Source of the DNA: Merdimonas faecis
Lineage (GTDB): Bacteria; Bacillota; Clostridia; Lachnospirales; Lachnospiraceae
DNA: 64,000 nucleotides
Direction of reading: 5' to 3'
Assembly: GCF_001754075.1 (NCBI RefSeq)
Contig: NZ_MIEH01000006.1
Coordinates: 62,001-126,000 of the forward strand
A program made the translations under genes and the position numbers. Each line of letters opens with the position of its first letter. Positions within the stretch are counted from its first letter, which is position 1. Below the pieces are notes generated by a model. It worked only from the letters and a program-made list of their open reading frames with translations, had not been told where the DNA came from and did no database searches. Positions 15,147-23,634 of this stretch are shown piece after piece.

Positions 15147-16565
15147 ATGCGAAGCACACTTTATCTGAAATTCATTATCCTATATGTGATATTCGGTTTC
15201 TTAAGCCTGTTTACGGCAGCCACCCTGACAAGTGGTCTCGTCGCCCAGCCACTGGAGCGCTATATCGCCACCAATATGTACGAAGAGGCCAGTCTGGTCG
15301 CCAGCGATTATCTGCCGCAGTATTTCTCTGAACGGCTGACACTTAGCGATGTCCGGCTTCAGCTTTCCGGAATACAGACACAGCTTGACGCCTCCGTATG
15401 GTTCCTTTCCCAAGATGGGGAAATGCTGGCCTCTGCCCAGTCAGACGGGTATCCGGCCGCCCCGGATCAGATCGAAGACTTTGACCCTGCGGAAACCGGC
15501 AGCGCCCGCTATCAGATCGGCACCTACCACTCCTGTTTCGACGAGGATGTGATTACGGTCATTGCCCCTGTAGTCTACGGGTATTCCCCCCACGGCTACC
15601 TGATGATCCACAAATACGCTTCCGACATCCAGGATATCCAGACGCTCCTGATGCGGGCAGTCTACATTACCCTGCTGGTCATCTTTCTTCTGTCCTTCGT
15701 GATCCTGCTGGGCTTTCAGTTTTTTGTCTACCGGCCCTTGCGGAAGATCACGGAGGCAGCCACCCAGTATGCCACAGGCAATCTGGGCTACGAGATCCCT
15801 GTCAACACCGAGGATGAAATGGGGTATCTCTCAGCATCTTTAAATTATATGTCTTCTCAGCTCCGTGACATCGAAGACTATCAGAAAAAATTTGTCGCAA
15901 ACGTCTCCCATGACTTCCGGTCTCCTCTGACATCTATCAAAGGATACGTGGAAGCTATGGCGGATGGAACGATCCCCCCGGAAATGCATGAAAAGTATCT
16001 GAAGATCATTCTGTTTGAAACGGAACGACTGACAGACCTGACCCAGGATCTTCTGACACTGAATGAGTTCGATAATAAAAACATGCTGCTGAACCGGGAG
16101 AAATTCGACATCCATGAGGTAATAAAAAATACAGCCGCCTCCTTTGAAGGCACCTGTACCCAGAAAAAAATATCTATTGAACTGCTTCTTGCCACCAAGC
16201 ATCTGCAGGTTTATGCGGACAAGCGCAAGATCCATCAGGTTTTATACAATCTTCTGGACAATGCGATTAAATTCAGCGATCCAGAATCCACCGTTACCAT
16301 CGAAACCACCGAACGCGGAGAAAAGGTCTATATCTCCGTCAAGGATTACGGGATCGGGATCCCACGTAACGCGCTGAACAAGATCTGGGAGCGCTTCTAC
16401 AAGACAGACCTGTCCCGGGGCAAGGATAAAAAGGGAACCGGACTTGGCCTTGCCATCGTAAAAGAAGCCATTCAGGCTCATGGCGAAAACATTAACGTGA
16501 TCAGTACGGAAGGCGTTGGTACAGAGTTTATCTTTTCCCTTCCAAAAAAGGCCCAGGACTCCTAG
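15147..16565 (+). CDS. Two-component sensor histidine kinase
   Basis: A 472-residue membrane kinase paired with the preceding OmpR-type regulator. TM1 is at about 8-30, an extracellular sensor region of about 140 residues follows, and TM2 is at about 170-194 (VYITLLVIFLLSFVILLGF). A HAMP domain comes next, then HisKA with the phospho-acceptor histidine near residue 255 (ANVSHDFRSPLTSIKGY), and the ATPase boxes N (NLLDNAIKFSD), G1 (VKDYGIGIPRN), F (ERFYKTD) and G2 (GTGLGLAIVKEA). The stop codon overlaps the stop of the convergent lipoprotein gene as CTAG, inside a hairpin. Confidence 0.95.
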   Translation: MRSTLYLKFIILYVIFGFLSLFTAATLTSGLVAQPLERYIATNMYEEASLVASDYLPQYFSERLTLSDVRLQLSGIQTQLDASVWFLSQDGEMLASAQSDGYPAAPDQIEDFDPAETGSARYQIGTYHSCFDEDVITVIAPVVYGYSPHGYLMIHKYASDIQDIQTLLMRAVYITLLVIFLLSFVILLGFQFFVYRPLRKITEAATQYATGNLGYEIPVNTEDEMGYLSASLNYMSSQLRDIEDYQKKFVANVSHDFRSPLTSIKGYVEAMADGTIPPEMHEKYLKIILFETERLTDLTQDLLTLNEFDNKNMLLNREKFDIHEVIKNTAASFEGTCTQKKISIELLLATKHLQVYADKRKIHQVLYNLLDNAIKFSDPESTVTIETTERGEKVYISVKDYGIGIPRNALNKIWERFYKTDLSRGKDKKGTGLGLAIVKEAIQAHGENINVISTEGVGTEFIFSLPKKAQDS

Positions 16566-16583
16566 TAAAGGAGTCTCTGGGCC
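16550..16583 (-). terminator. Intrinsic terminator spanning two convergent stop codons
   Basis: GGCCCAG-GACTCC and GGAGTC-T-CTGGGCC pair around a short loop that contains the overlapping CTAG stop codons. On the minus strand the stem is followed by TTTTTT (16544-16549), so it ends the lipoprotein transcript while lying within the kinase 3' end. Confidence 0.75.
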
Positions 16584-17677
16584 TCATCTGAATCTATATT
16601 TTCTGCATCCACCCACAGGTATCCTGTGTTGACTACCGCTTCATTTCCCTGTGCAAGAGTTGCTCTGGCAGCCGCTACTATCGTGGCATATCCCATGCCG
16701 TAAGGATTCTGTACGATCAGCCCGCTGATCCGTCCGTCTTCCAGTGCACTGACCTCTTCTTCCTCTGCATCATACCCCATGATCACTGGCGCTTCTGCTC
16801 CAGTATCTGCATCTCCCATCGCATCTGCCGCCTCCAGCGCCATCAGCACAGCGTCAGAGCTTGTCGCAAAGATTCCCGTAATATTCGGATACTGTGTAAG
16901 AATTTCCTGTACAGGATCGGTTTCTTCTCCGGCATCCGCCCACTGATCCATATAGCAGCTGCCGGCTATCGTAATGCCCGGATACTGATTCTGGATCTCG
17001 TCCCGGAAAGCACTTTCCCTTACCGTGTCTGCCTTCGCCTTCGAGTTGTCCACCAGAATCAGCACCTCTCCGCTCTCTCCCAGCTCTTCTGCCATTTTGC
17101 CGGCGGCCTCTCTTGCCGAGGCATCATTGTCTGTTCCCACCGTAGCCATCAGGCCCTGATAGTCGCTTCCCGAATCAAATGCCACTACCGGGATCCCGTT
17201 TTCAGCGGCAAGGTCAAACTGCACCTCGCAGGCGTTAGCATCAGAAAGAGCAATGCCCACCGCCACCGGATATCTGGCCAGTTCTTCATCCAGGATATTT
17301 ACCTGTTCATCCACGTCATCACTGACCGCCGCAGCATTATAAGTCGCTCTCACCCGGTCGCCGCCCTCATATCCCAGTGCCGTATTGATATCCTCGATTG
17401 CCTGATCCATGCCGGCCTGCACCTCGTCCCAGTAGGCCCCGCTCTCTGACCTTCCCAGGACAGAAATATAGGAGCCGGGCTCCAGATTCAGTCCGTTTAC
17501 ATTATTATAAGCAGACGGCTGGATCCTTCCAAGCTTTTCCTGCTCCGGAGTGATCTCGGGCTCTGCCGACGTTTCCTGCGCAGCCTGGCTGCTCTCCGGC
17601 ACGTTCTGGGAGCTGCAGCCCGCAAGGAGCATTACCCCCGCCAACAGCACCGCTGTTCCTCTATATCGTTTCTTCAT
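16562..17677 (-). CDS. Sugar-binding lipoprotein of the periplasmic-binding-protein (LacI/RbsB-like) family
   Basis: A 371-residue extracytoplasmic solute-binding protein. MKKRYRGTAVLLAGVM is followed by the lipobox LLAGC, with the lipidated cysteine at about position 21, then a low-complexity linker. The Peripla_BP_4 domain shows SYISVLGRSESGAYWDEVQ, NGIPVVAFDSGSDYQGLMA, VGTDNDASAREAAGKMAEEL and TGIFATSSDAVLMALEAAD. This family usually binds pentoses, hexoses or autoinducer-2. No ABC permease or ATPase gene is near, so it either works with a transporter elsewhere or acts as a sensor partner. The ATG at 17677 has AGGAGAG; an earlier in-frame start is unlikely because it would spoil the signal peptide. 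Confidence 0.88.
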   Translation of the reverse strand: MKKRYRGTAVLLAGVMLLAGCSSQNVPESSQAAQETSAEPEITPEQEKLGRIQPSAYNNVNGLNLEPGSYISVLGRSESGAYWDEVQAGMDQAIEDINTALGYEGGDRVRATYNAAAVSDDVDEQVNILDEELARYPVAVGIALSDANACEVQFDLAAENGIPVVAFDSGSDYQGLMATVGTDNDASAREAAGKMAEELGESGEVLILVDNSKAKADTVRESAFRDEIQNQYPGITIAGSCYMDQWADAGEETDPVQEILTQYPNITGIFATSSDAVLMALEAADAMGDADTGAEAPVIMGYDAEEEEVSALEDGRISGLIVQNPYGMGYATIVAAARATLAQGNEAVVNTGYLWVDAENIDSDEAQRLLY

Positions 17678-17835
17678 TACTTCTTCTCTCCTGTTCCAAT
17701 GCATCTGTTTGTTATATCAACTCACTGTAACATCAAACACTATACACCAATTTGACCGAAAAGTGTTTAAATTTTTTCTTAAATTTTCATTCTTGGATTT
17801 AATTTCGTACATGAAAGTTATTTTTTCGTCCGCAC

Positions 17836-17864
17836 TTGTATATTTTTCCGGTTTGTATTATGAT
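17836..17864 (+). promoter_or_regulatory. Ferredoxin promoter
   Basis: TTGTAT (17836-17841) and TATGAT (17859-17864) are 17 bases apart, 64 bases ahead of the ferredoxin start. The leader then contains a strong hairpin (17882-17901), described as a finding. Confidence 0.6.
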
Positions 17865-17927
17865 AAGGATAAACAAAAAAAGACAGGCGTCCCCGCCTGT
17901 CAGAATTCTAAAAGGAGGGTACATATC

Positions 17928-18098
17928 ATGGCACATGTAATTAGTGATGAATGTGTAAGCTGTGGCGCTTGCGAAGCTGAATGTCCAGTTGGAGCTATCT
18001 CTCAGGGTGCTGACCACTATGAGATCGATGCTGATGCCTGTGTTGACTGTGGCGCTTGTGCTGCTCAGTGTCCAACAGGAGCTATCTCCGAAGGCTAA
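17928..18098 (+). CDS. Clostridial 2[4Fe-4S] ferredoxin
   Basis: A 56-residue soluble electron carrier for fermentative redox reactions such as pyruvate:ferredoxin oxidoreductase and hydrogenase. Two near-identical cluster motifs are visible: C9-V-S-C-G-A-C-E-A-E-C-P and C38-V-D-C-G-A-C-A-A-Q-C-P, each followed by GAIS, reflecting the ancient internal duplication. The ATG at 17928 has AAGGAGGG eight to nine bases upstream; longer in-frame starts reach back over the promoter and are not real. It is monocistronic, with its own promoter and terminator. The codon choice is restricted, as in a highly expressed gene. Confidence 0.97.
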   Translation: MAHVISDECVSCGACEAECPVGAISQGADHYEIDADACVDCGACAAQCPTGAISEG

Positions 18099-18116
18099 TC
18101 CATATCAAAGATCAAA

Positions 18117-18167
18117 AGAAGCTGTTACACGAAAGAATGATTCCGACGTGTAGCAGCTTCTTTTTTA
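18117..18167 (+). terminator. Ferredoxin terminator
   Basis: AGAAGCTG-t-TACACG pairs with CGTGTA-g-CAGCTTCT across a short loop and is followed by TTTTTT. Confidence 0.85.
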
Positions 18168-18259
18168 TTGTCCGACGCCTTTCCCCTTTTTTTGCAGTGA
18201 ATCTGTGCTATGATAATAGCGCCATAGGACAACTTATCATTAATAAGGGGGTATGACTG

Positions 18260-18619
18260 ATGAGTAATCACGCTTTAGAACAGCTGAAACGAGAAACCAA
18301 AGATGACGAGCGCCTCTATGGCTGTATAAGGGAGCTTTACGAACAGGGAGTCCCTTTTGCGGAACTGAAGGCTCTGATCCCGGACATCCGCCGCACCCGA
18401 GAACAACTCTATCTCAAACGGATGCTGGAAAACAACAACGAGGTACTTCTTTCCATGTTCAGCAAGGAAATGTCCTTTCTCCTGGACGCCAAGGAGCGGC
18501 GTCAGGAAGAAGAATTCAAAAAACTGGACCAGCTCATCCGCCAGCAGCAGTCCTACCGGAAAGCCGCCGCAGAGTCTGGTCCCATTTCCAGGCTGAAAAA
18601 ATTAATCCTGCCTGCTTAG
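18260..18619 (+). CDS. Conserved small helical protein of unknown function
   Basis: I do not recognise a named family. The 119-residue product is charged and almost entirely helical, with no signal peptide or membrane segment; the C-terminal half (about 60-110) looks like a coiled coil (LLDAKERRQEEEFKKLDQLI). A G-rich site (AAGGGGG) precedes the start. The 3' end runs 18 bp into the convergent dnaB gene, so the two transcripts overlap. Sequence quality, Shine-Dalgarno site and position after a terminator support a real gene, but no function is proposed. Confidence 0.65.
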   Translation: MSNHALEQLKRETKDDERLYGCIRELYEQGVPFAELKALIPDIRRTREQLYLKRMLENNNEVLLSMFSKEMSFLLDAKERRQEEEFKKLDQLIRQQQSYRKAAAESGPISRLKKLILPA

Positions 18620-19942
18620 ATTTGCAAACTTTGTATATTCTCCAAGCCAGGCCAGATGAACGGTCCCCACAGGACCGTTTCTTTGTTTTGCAATGATGAT
18701 TTCTGCCTGCTTCTTATATTCAGAATCTTTATTATAATATTCATCCCTATAAATGAACATAACCACGTCCGCATCTTGCTCGATGGCTCCGGACTCCCTA
18801 AGGTCCGAGAGCATGGGCCGCTTGTCCGGACGGCTCTCCACCGCGCGGGACAGCTGAGACAGTGCGATCACCGGTACATTCAGCTCCCTTGCCAGCCCTT
18901 TTAAGGACCTTGATATCTCAGAGATCTCCTGCTGCCTGGACTCAGAACTTCTCCCCACGCTTCCCGTCATCAGCTGCAGGTAGTCGATGATGATCAGATC
19001 CAGATCATTCTCCAGCTTGTACTTCCGGCACTTGGATCGAAGCTCTGACACCGAGATTCCCGGCGTATCATCAATGATCAGCTTGGACTGCCCGATGATC
19101 CCCGCTCCCTCGATCAGCTTTTCCCAGTCAGAGTCCTTCATATTTCCTGTACGGAGGGCCTGGGCGTCCACCTGAGATTCCAGAGAAAACAGACGGTTTA
19201 CCAGCTGCTCCTTCGACATCTCCAGACTGAAGATCGCCACGCTGCGGTTCTTCTTAAAAGCCACATACTGTGCGATATTTAACACAAACGCCGTCTTCCC
19301 CATGGAAGGTCTCGCCGCCACCAGGATCAGATCCGAGGGCTGCAGTCCTGAAAGTTTGTAGTCCAGGTCGATAAATCCGGTAGGAATCCCGGTCACGGTA
19401 CCCTTATTTTTGGATGCCTTCTCGATTCGCTCCAGCGCATTTAGTACCACCTGGCGGATAGGCACATATTCCCCGGTATTACGGCGCTGCAGCAGCTCAA
19501 ACACTGATTTCTCCGTCTTTTCCAACACCGCCTCCAGGGGCTCCTTCCCTGCATAGCAGACATTTTCAATTTCCTCATTCAGCTTGATCAGCCTTCGCAT
19601 CATTGCCTTATCTGCCACGATCTGGGCATAATATTTGACATTTGCAGACGTAGGCACTGCCGTTACCAGATCCCGGACAAATTCCAGGCTTGCGATCTCC
19701 GGCGGCACATCCTTTTCCCGCAGGCGCTCCTGCAGGGTAATAAGATCCACCGGCTTCCCTTCGTTAAACAGCTCCACCATGGAATCAAAAATAATTCCAT
19801 AGGCGCTCTGATAAAAATCACTGCCACTGATCATTTCTGACGCGGCAGTGATCGCATCCTTATCCATCAGCATCGCGCCTACGACGGACTGCTCTGCTTC
19901 TATGCTATGGGGCATCACTCGTTTGATGAGCGCTTCTTCCAT
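18602..19942 (-). CDS. dnaB: Replicative DNA helicase DnaB (DnaC in Bacillus naming)
   Basis: The hexameric replication-fork helicase, 446 residues. The N-terminal primase-interacting domain starts PHSIEAEQSVVGAML (about 11-25). The RecA-like ATPase shows Walker A ARPSMGKT (210-217), Walker B LIIIDYLQLM, the arginine-finger region QRNGPVGTVHLAWL at the end, and the SQLSRAVESRPDKRPMLSDL motif. It is the last gene of a gdpP-rplI-dnaB transcript, a common Firmicutes order. Its ribosome-binding site lies in a tandem duplication that also includes the rplI stop codon. Confidence 0.97.
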   Translation of the reverse strand: MEEALIKRVMPHSIEAEQSVVGAMLMDKDAITAASEMISGSDFYQSAYGIIFDSMVELFNEGKPVDLITLQERLREKDVPPEIASLEFVRDLVTAVPTSANVKYYAQIVADKAMMRRLIKLNEEIENVCYAGKEPLEAVLEKTEKSVFELLQRRNTGEYVPIRQVVLNALERIEKASKNKGTVTGIPTGFIDLDYKLSGLQPSDLILVAARPSMGKTAFVLNIAQYVAFKKNRSVAIFSLEMSKEQLVNRLFSLESQVDAQALRTGNMKDSDWEKLIEGAGIIGQSKLIIDDTPGISVSELRSKCRKYKLENDLDLIIIDYLQLMTGSVGRSSESRQQEISEISRSLKGLARELNVPVIALSQLSRAVESRPDKRPMLSDLRESGAIEQDADVVMFIYRDEYYNKDSEYKKQAEIIIAKQRNGPVGTVHLAWLGEYTKFANLSRQD

Positions 19943-19972
19943 GCGTGACTCCTCCTATGCGTGATTCCTCCT
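19941..19972. repeat. 16-bp tandem duplication carrying the dnaB Shine-Dalgarno site
   Basis: ATGCGTGACTCCTCCT (19941-19956) is followed at once by ATGCGTGATTCCTCCT (19957-19972). On the minus strand each copy reads AGGAGGA(A/G)TCACGCAT; only the second ends in an ATG, the dnaB start, while the first reads ATA. Confidence 0.8.
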
Positions 19973-20420
19973 ATGCCTCTTCGGTTACCAGCACCTTTAA
20001 GTCTGCCGTTACTTTCGGATGCAGCTTAATCGGTACAACATGGGTACCCGGCACCTTGATGGCCTCTTTTAACTGTACCTTCTTTTTATCGATCGTCAGA
20101 TCCAGCTGCTTTTTCACCTCTTCTGCAATCTCCTTGGAGGACACGGAACCAAAAGCCTTTCCGCCTTCTCCCATCTTAATGGACACCTGGATCTGTCCGG
20201 CTTCGATCTGTTTTCCCAGCTCTTTTGCCGCCTCATACTGTTCCTGTGCGATCTTATCATCATTGGCCTTCTTTAGCTTCAGGTCGTTTAAGTTGCTGCT
20301 GTTGGCCTCCACACCTTTATTTTTCTTCAAGATGAAGTTTCTTGCGTATCCGTCGCTGACCTCTACGATTTCTCCCTTCTTCCCCAGAGATTTGATATCT
20401 TCTTTTAAGATTACTTTCAT
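19971..20420 (-). CDS. rplI: Large-subunit ribosomal protein bL9
   Basis: A 149-residue component of the 50S subunit near the L1 stalk. The signature MKVILKEDIKSLGKKGEIVE and VSDGYARNFILKKNKGVEA make up the N-terminal RNA-binding domain, followed by the long connecting helix (about 40-75) and the C-terminal domain with GGKAFGSVSSKEIAEEV. Length is normal. An AGGAGGAG site precedes it. It lies between gdpP and dnaB in one operon, a conserved Firmicutes arrangement. Confidence 0.98.
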   Translation of the reverse strand: MKVILKEDIKSLGKKGEIVEVSDGYARNFILKKNKGVEANSSNLNDLKLKKANDDKIAQEQYEAAKELGKQIEAGQIQVSIKMGEGGKAFGSVSSKEIAEEVKKQLDLTIDKKKVQLKEAIKVPGTHVVPIKLHPKVTADLKVLVTEEA

Positions 20421-20421
20421 G

Positions 20422-22482
20422 CTAAATATCTCCTCCTTCTATCATTTCATCCAACACCCGTTTCAGCTCCGCTACTGCCGCATCCACGTCTGTGTGATCG
20501 AACTGGGCCCCGGACGCATTCATGTGTCCGCCCCCTCCAAAGCGCTCCATGATGATCTGTACGTTGACCTCATCAATGGACCGGGCACTGATATAAATCC
20601 TTCCATTATATACTGTCAGTACAAAGGATGCCTTTATGCCGTTGATATCCAAAAGCTCGTCCGCCGCCTGTGCCCCGATGATCGTAGGGCTTTCAATGGT
20701 CAGATCTCTGCCCACCGCAATGGCAAACTTCTTATGAAATACTTCCGCGCTGCTGATGATTTCCGCCTTCGCGCGGTAGGCATCCATATCGTCCCGGAGC
20801 ATTTTACGAACTAATGTAATATCTGCTCCGCATCTTCTTAAAAATGCCGCCGCTTCAAACGTACGCACACCCGTCCGGTTTACAAAATTATTGGTATCGA
20901 TCATGATTCCGGCATAGAGGCTGCTTGCCTCCAGCTTCGGTATCTTTACATCGTCTACAATATACTGCAGAACCTCCGCCACCATCTCACACGAAGAGGA
21001 CGCATACGGCTCAATGTAGGATAAAAGCGCATTATCAATATTATCGCTGCTCTGCCTGTGATGATCCAGTACCACGATCGTTTTCGTCTTTTTCAGAAGT
21101 TCTTCACACTCTGTCATCTGTGGACGGTTCGTGTCCACAACGATGACCATGGACTCCTCGTCCACCATAGGAATCGCCTCTGCTGACGTCAGGAACAGAT
21201 CATCCGGATAAGACGGATCTTTTTCATAGCACTCATACAATGGCCGCAAAGACGCAGATATCTCATTGATCACGATATGTGCATTTTTTTCCAGCGCTGC
21301 TGCCGCACGATATATTCCGATAGCCGCACCGAATGCATCTACATCCGTCAGCTTATGTCCCATGACAAAAATCTTGTCTTTAACCGTGATGAACTCCCGC
21401 AAAGCTTCTGCTTTGACCCTCGCCTTCACCCTTGTATTTTTAGACGTCTGCTCACGCTTTCCGCCATAATAGGTGATGCCATTGCAGTCCTTGATCACAG
21501 CCTGGTCGCCGCCTCTTGCCAGTGCAAGATCGATCGCCACACGGGCGTAGTTATAGCTCTGTGCATAGGATACCGTACTGAGTCCCAGACCGATACTCAA
21601 CGTAGCCGGGATCCCGTTTCCGATATTGACGGATTTTACATCCTCCAGAAGAGAGAACTTGTCTTCCTCCAGCTGCTTGAAATACTGCTTCTTGATGACG
21701 ATGAAATATTTATCGTTCTCCATCTTCTTTACAATGCCGTCAACTTTCGCAATATACTGATTGATCTTCCGGTCTACCAGCGCCATCAGAAGAGACTGGC
21801 GCACCTCTTCCACGCTGTCCACCACCTCATCATAATTGTCAATGTAGATCAGACCTGCCACCAGACGCTGCTCTTCGTTTTCCCGGATATACCGGTTCAG
21901 CTCTGTTACATCCTGCAGATAAACCGCAATAAAGTATTCTTTTTCTTCCGGCATCTGCAGCAGCTGCTCTGTTTCGCTGAAACCGCGCACCGACACTCTC
22001 CTCAGCTCGGCCCGGTACTCCTTATCCTCGCAGTAGACATCCATCTCCACGATGTCGCCCTCCTGCTTCGGGAAAATACTCACATTCAGCTCCGGAATGT
22101 ACTTGCTGATATAGGCATCCCCTTTCGGTTTCCCTCCCAGAACCTTTTCAAACTCGCCATTCATCCACACTGCTTTTCCGTCATCTAAAAGAATCGCATA
22201 GGGAATGGCCAGCTCTCTTAGCAATACATTCTGAACAATGCCGTACTGAGCAGCAAACTCTACCAGATCCTTCATGATGATAGACTTACTGTAAATATAC
22301 AGGAATCCTACCATTATGATATAGATGATGACGAAAATCAGCATCAACAGGCCCGCACGCCGATCCATGCGGTAGATCCAGATATTCAATATGGCAAGCA
22401 GGACTGCCATCACTGCCGGGAGCTGCATGTAGAGGCGCAGCTGCCCTTTTAACTGCACACTTTGTTTTTCCTTTTCCGACAT
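20422..22482 (-). CDS. gdpP: c-di-AMP phosphodiesterase GdpP (DHH/DHHA1, PAS, degenerate GGDEF)
   Basis: Membrane enzyme that hydrolyses cyclic di-AMP to pApA and so affects osmotic and cell-wall homeostasis. The 686 residues contain two N-terminal membrane segments (about 15-60), a PAS-like domain, a degenerate GGDEF domain with no GGDEF sequence at its loop, and the DHH core: GHKLTDVDAFGAAIG, VVDTNRPQM, VLDHHRQSSDN. The DHHA1 motif GGGGHMNASGAQ is near the end. The ATG at 22482 has GGAGG eight bases upstream, while earlier in-frame starts have none. It is co-transcribed with rplI and dnaB. Confidence 0.95.
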   Translation of the reverse strand: MSEKEKQSVQLKGQLRLYMQLPAVMAVLLAILNIWIYRMDRRAGLLMLIFVIIYIIMVGFLYIYSKSIIMKDLVEFAAQYGIVQNVLLRELAIPYAILLDDGKAVWMNGEFEKVLGGKPKGDAYISKYIPELNVSIFPKQEGDIVEMDVYCEDKEYRAELRRVSVRGFSETEQLLQMPEEKEYFIAVYLQDVTELNRYIRENEEQRLVAGLIYIDNYDEVVDSVEEVRQSLLMALVDRKINQYIAKVDGIVKKMENDKYFIVIKKQYFKQLEEDKFSLLEDVKSVNIGNGIPATLSIGLGLSTVSYAQSYNYARVAIDLALARGGDQAVIKDCNGITYYGGKREQTSKNTRVKARVKAEALREFITVKDKIFVMGHKLTDVDAFGAAIGIYRAAAALEKNAHIVINEISASLRPLYECYEKDPSYPDDLFLTSAEAIPMVDEESMVIVVDTNRPQMTECEELLKKTKTIVVLDHHRQSSDNIDNALLSYIEPYASSSCEMVAEVLQYIVDDVKIPKLEASSLYAGIMIDTNNFVNRTGVRTFEAAAFLRRCGADITLVRKMLRDDMDAYRAKAEIISSAEVFHKKFAIAVGRDLTIESPTIIGAQAADELLDINGIKASFVLTVYNGRIYISARSIDEVNVQIIMERFGGGGHMNASGAQFDHTDVDAAVAELKRVLDEMIEGGDI

Positions 22483-22532
22483 AGTTATATCCTCCGGCTC
22501 ATACCTATGCATGATTATACCACTTTTTGACA

Positions 22533-22573
22533 TAAAAGAAAAGACAGCATTTTTTGTCCAAAAATGCTGTCTT
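22533..22573 (-). terminator. Terminator of the amino-sugar operon
   Basis: AAGACAGCATTTTT and AAAAATGCTGTCTT form a 14-bp perfect stem with a four- to five-base loop. On the minus strand it is followed by a T-rich run. It separates galE from gdpP. Confidence 0.85.
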
Positions 22574-22582
22574 TTGCCTCTT

Positions 22583-23605
22583 TTACGCTTCTCTGTAGCC
22601 GTTTGGATTCTGTGACTGCCATCTCCAGGTATCCTCGCACATCTCGTCGAGTCCCCTTTCAGCCTTCCATCCCAGCACCTTCAGCGCCTTGGACGGATCT
22701 GCATAGCACATGTCAATATCTCCTGCACGCCTTGGCTTGATCTCGTATGGGATTTCCTTTCCGCACGCCTTCGAAAATGCTTTTACCATATCCAGTACCG
22801 AGTATCCTACGCCTGTACCTAAGTTGATCACATCCAGTCCCGGGTTTGTGAAGATATAATTGATCGCCTTTACATGGCCGATCGCCAGGTCTACCACATG
22901 GATGTAATCCCGTACACCGGTACCGTCCGGCGTATTGTAGTCATTTCCGAAAACGCCCAGCTTCTCGAGCTTTCCGACTGCCACCTGAGAAATATACGGC
23001 ATCAGGTTGTTGGGAATTCCCTTTGGATCCTCTCCGATACGTCCGCTCTTGTGTGCCCCTACCGGATTGAAGTACCGCAGAAGGATCACGTTCCAGTCCG
23101 GATTTGCCTTCTGAACATCGGACATGATCTGCTCCATCATAGATTTGGTCCATCCGTAAGGATTGGTGCACTGTCCCTTCGGGCAGCTTTCTGTGATCGG
23201 CATCTCCTCCGGGCTTCCGTAAACGGTAGCGGAAGAACTGAACACGATATTCTTGACACCCACACGGTTCATCACATCCATCAGCGTCAGTGTTCCGGTA
23301 ATATTATTCTGATAGTATTCGAGCGGCTTCTGCACCGACTCCCCGACTGCCTTAAGCGCCGCACAGTGGATTACCGCATCCACATTTTCCGCACGGAACA
23401 TTGCCTCCAGAGCCGCACCGTCCAGCACATCGCCCTCATAAAATTTGACAGTCTTTCCTGTCAGCTCTTCGACTCTCCGAAGAGATTCCTGTGAAGAATT
23501 GCAAAGATTATCATATACGACTACTTCGTATCCTTCATTCAAAAGCTCCAGTGCAGTGTGGCTTCCGATATATCCGGCACCGCCTGTGATCAGTATTTTT
23601 GCCAT
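22583..23605 (-). CDS. galE: UDP-glucose/UDP-N-acetylglucosamine 4-epimerase GalE
   Basis: An NAD-dependent short-chain-dehydrogenase-type epimerase that interconverts UDP-Glc/UDP-Gal and often UDP-GlcNAc/UDP-GalNAc. The 340 residues show the NAD fingerprint [15 protein letters not shown] (8-22), the catalytic S124-S126 region in FSSSATVYG and Y150-x3-K154 in YGWTK. It lies 29 bp after the NahK-like kinase in a three-gene operon, which suggests that UDP-HexNAc is the relevant substrate here (inference). An AGGAGG-type site precedes the ATG. Confidence 0.96.
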   Translation of the reverse strand: MAKILITGGAGYIGSHTALELLNEGYEVVVYDNLCNSSQESLRRVEELTGKTVKFYEGDVLDGAALEAMFRAENVDAVIHCAALKAVGESVQKPLEYYQNNITGTLTLMDVMNRVGVKNIVFSSSATVYGSPEEMPITESCPKGQCTNPYGWTKSMMEQIMSDVQKANPDWNVILLRYFNPVGAHKSGRIGEDPKGIPNNLMPYISQVAVGKLEKLGVFGNDYNTPDGTGVRDYIHVVDLAIGHVKAINYIFTNPGLDVINLGTGVGYSVLDMVKAFSKACGKEIPYEIKPRRAGDIDMCYADPSKALKVLGWKAERGLDEMCEDTWRWQSQNPNGYREA

Positions 23606-23634
23606 CTCGATACCTCCTAGTTTATAACTTTTCT

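Noticed and set aside
16562-17677. Sugar ABC transporter operon
   Set aside because: Only the binding lipoprotein is present; no permease or ATPase gene lies on the same strand nearby.
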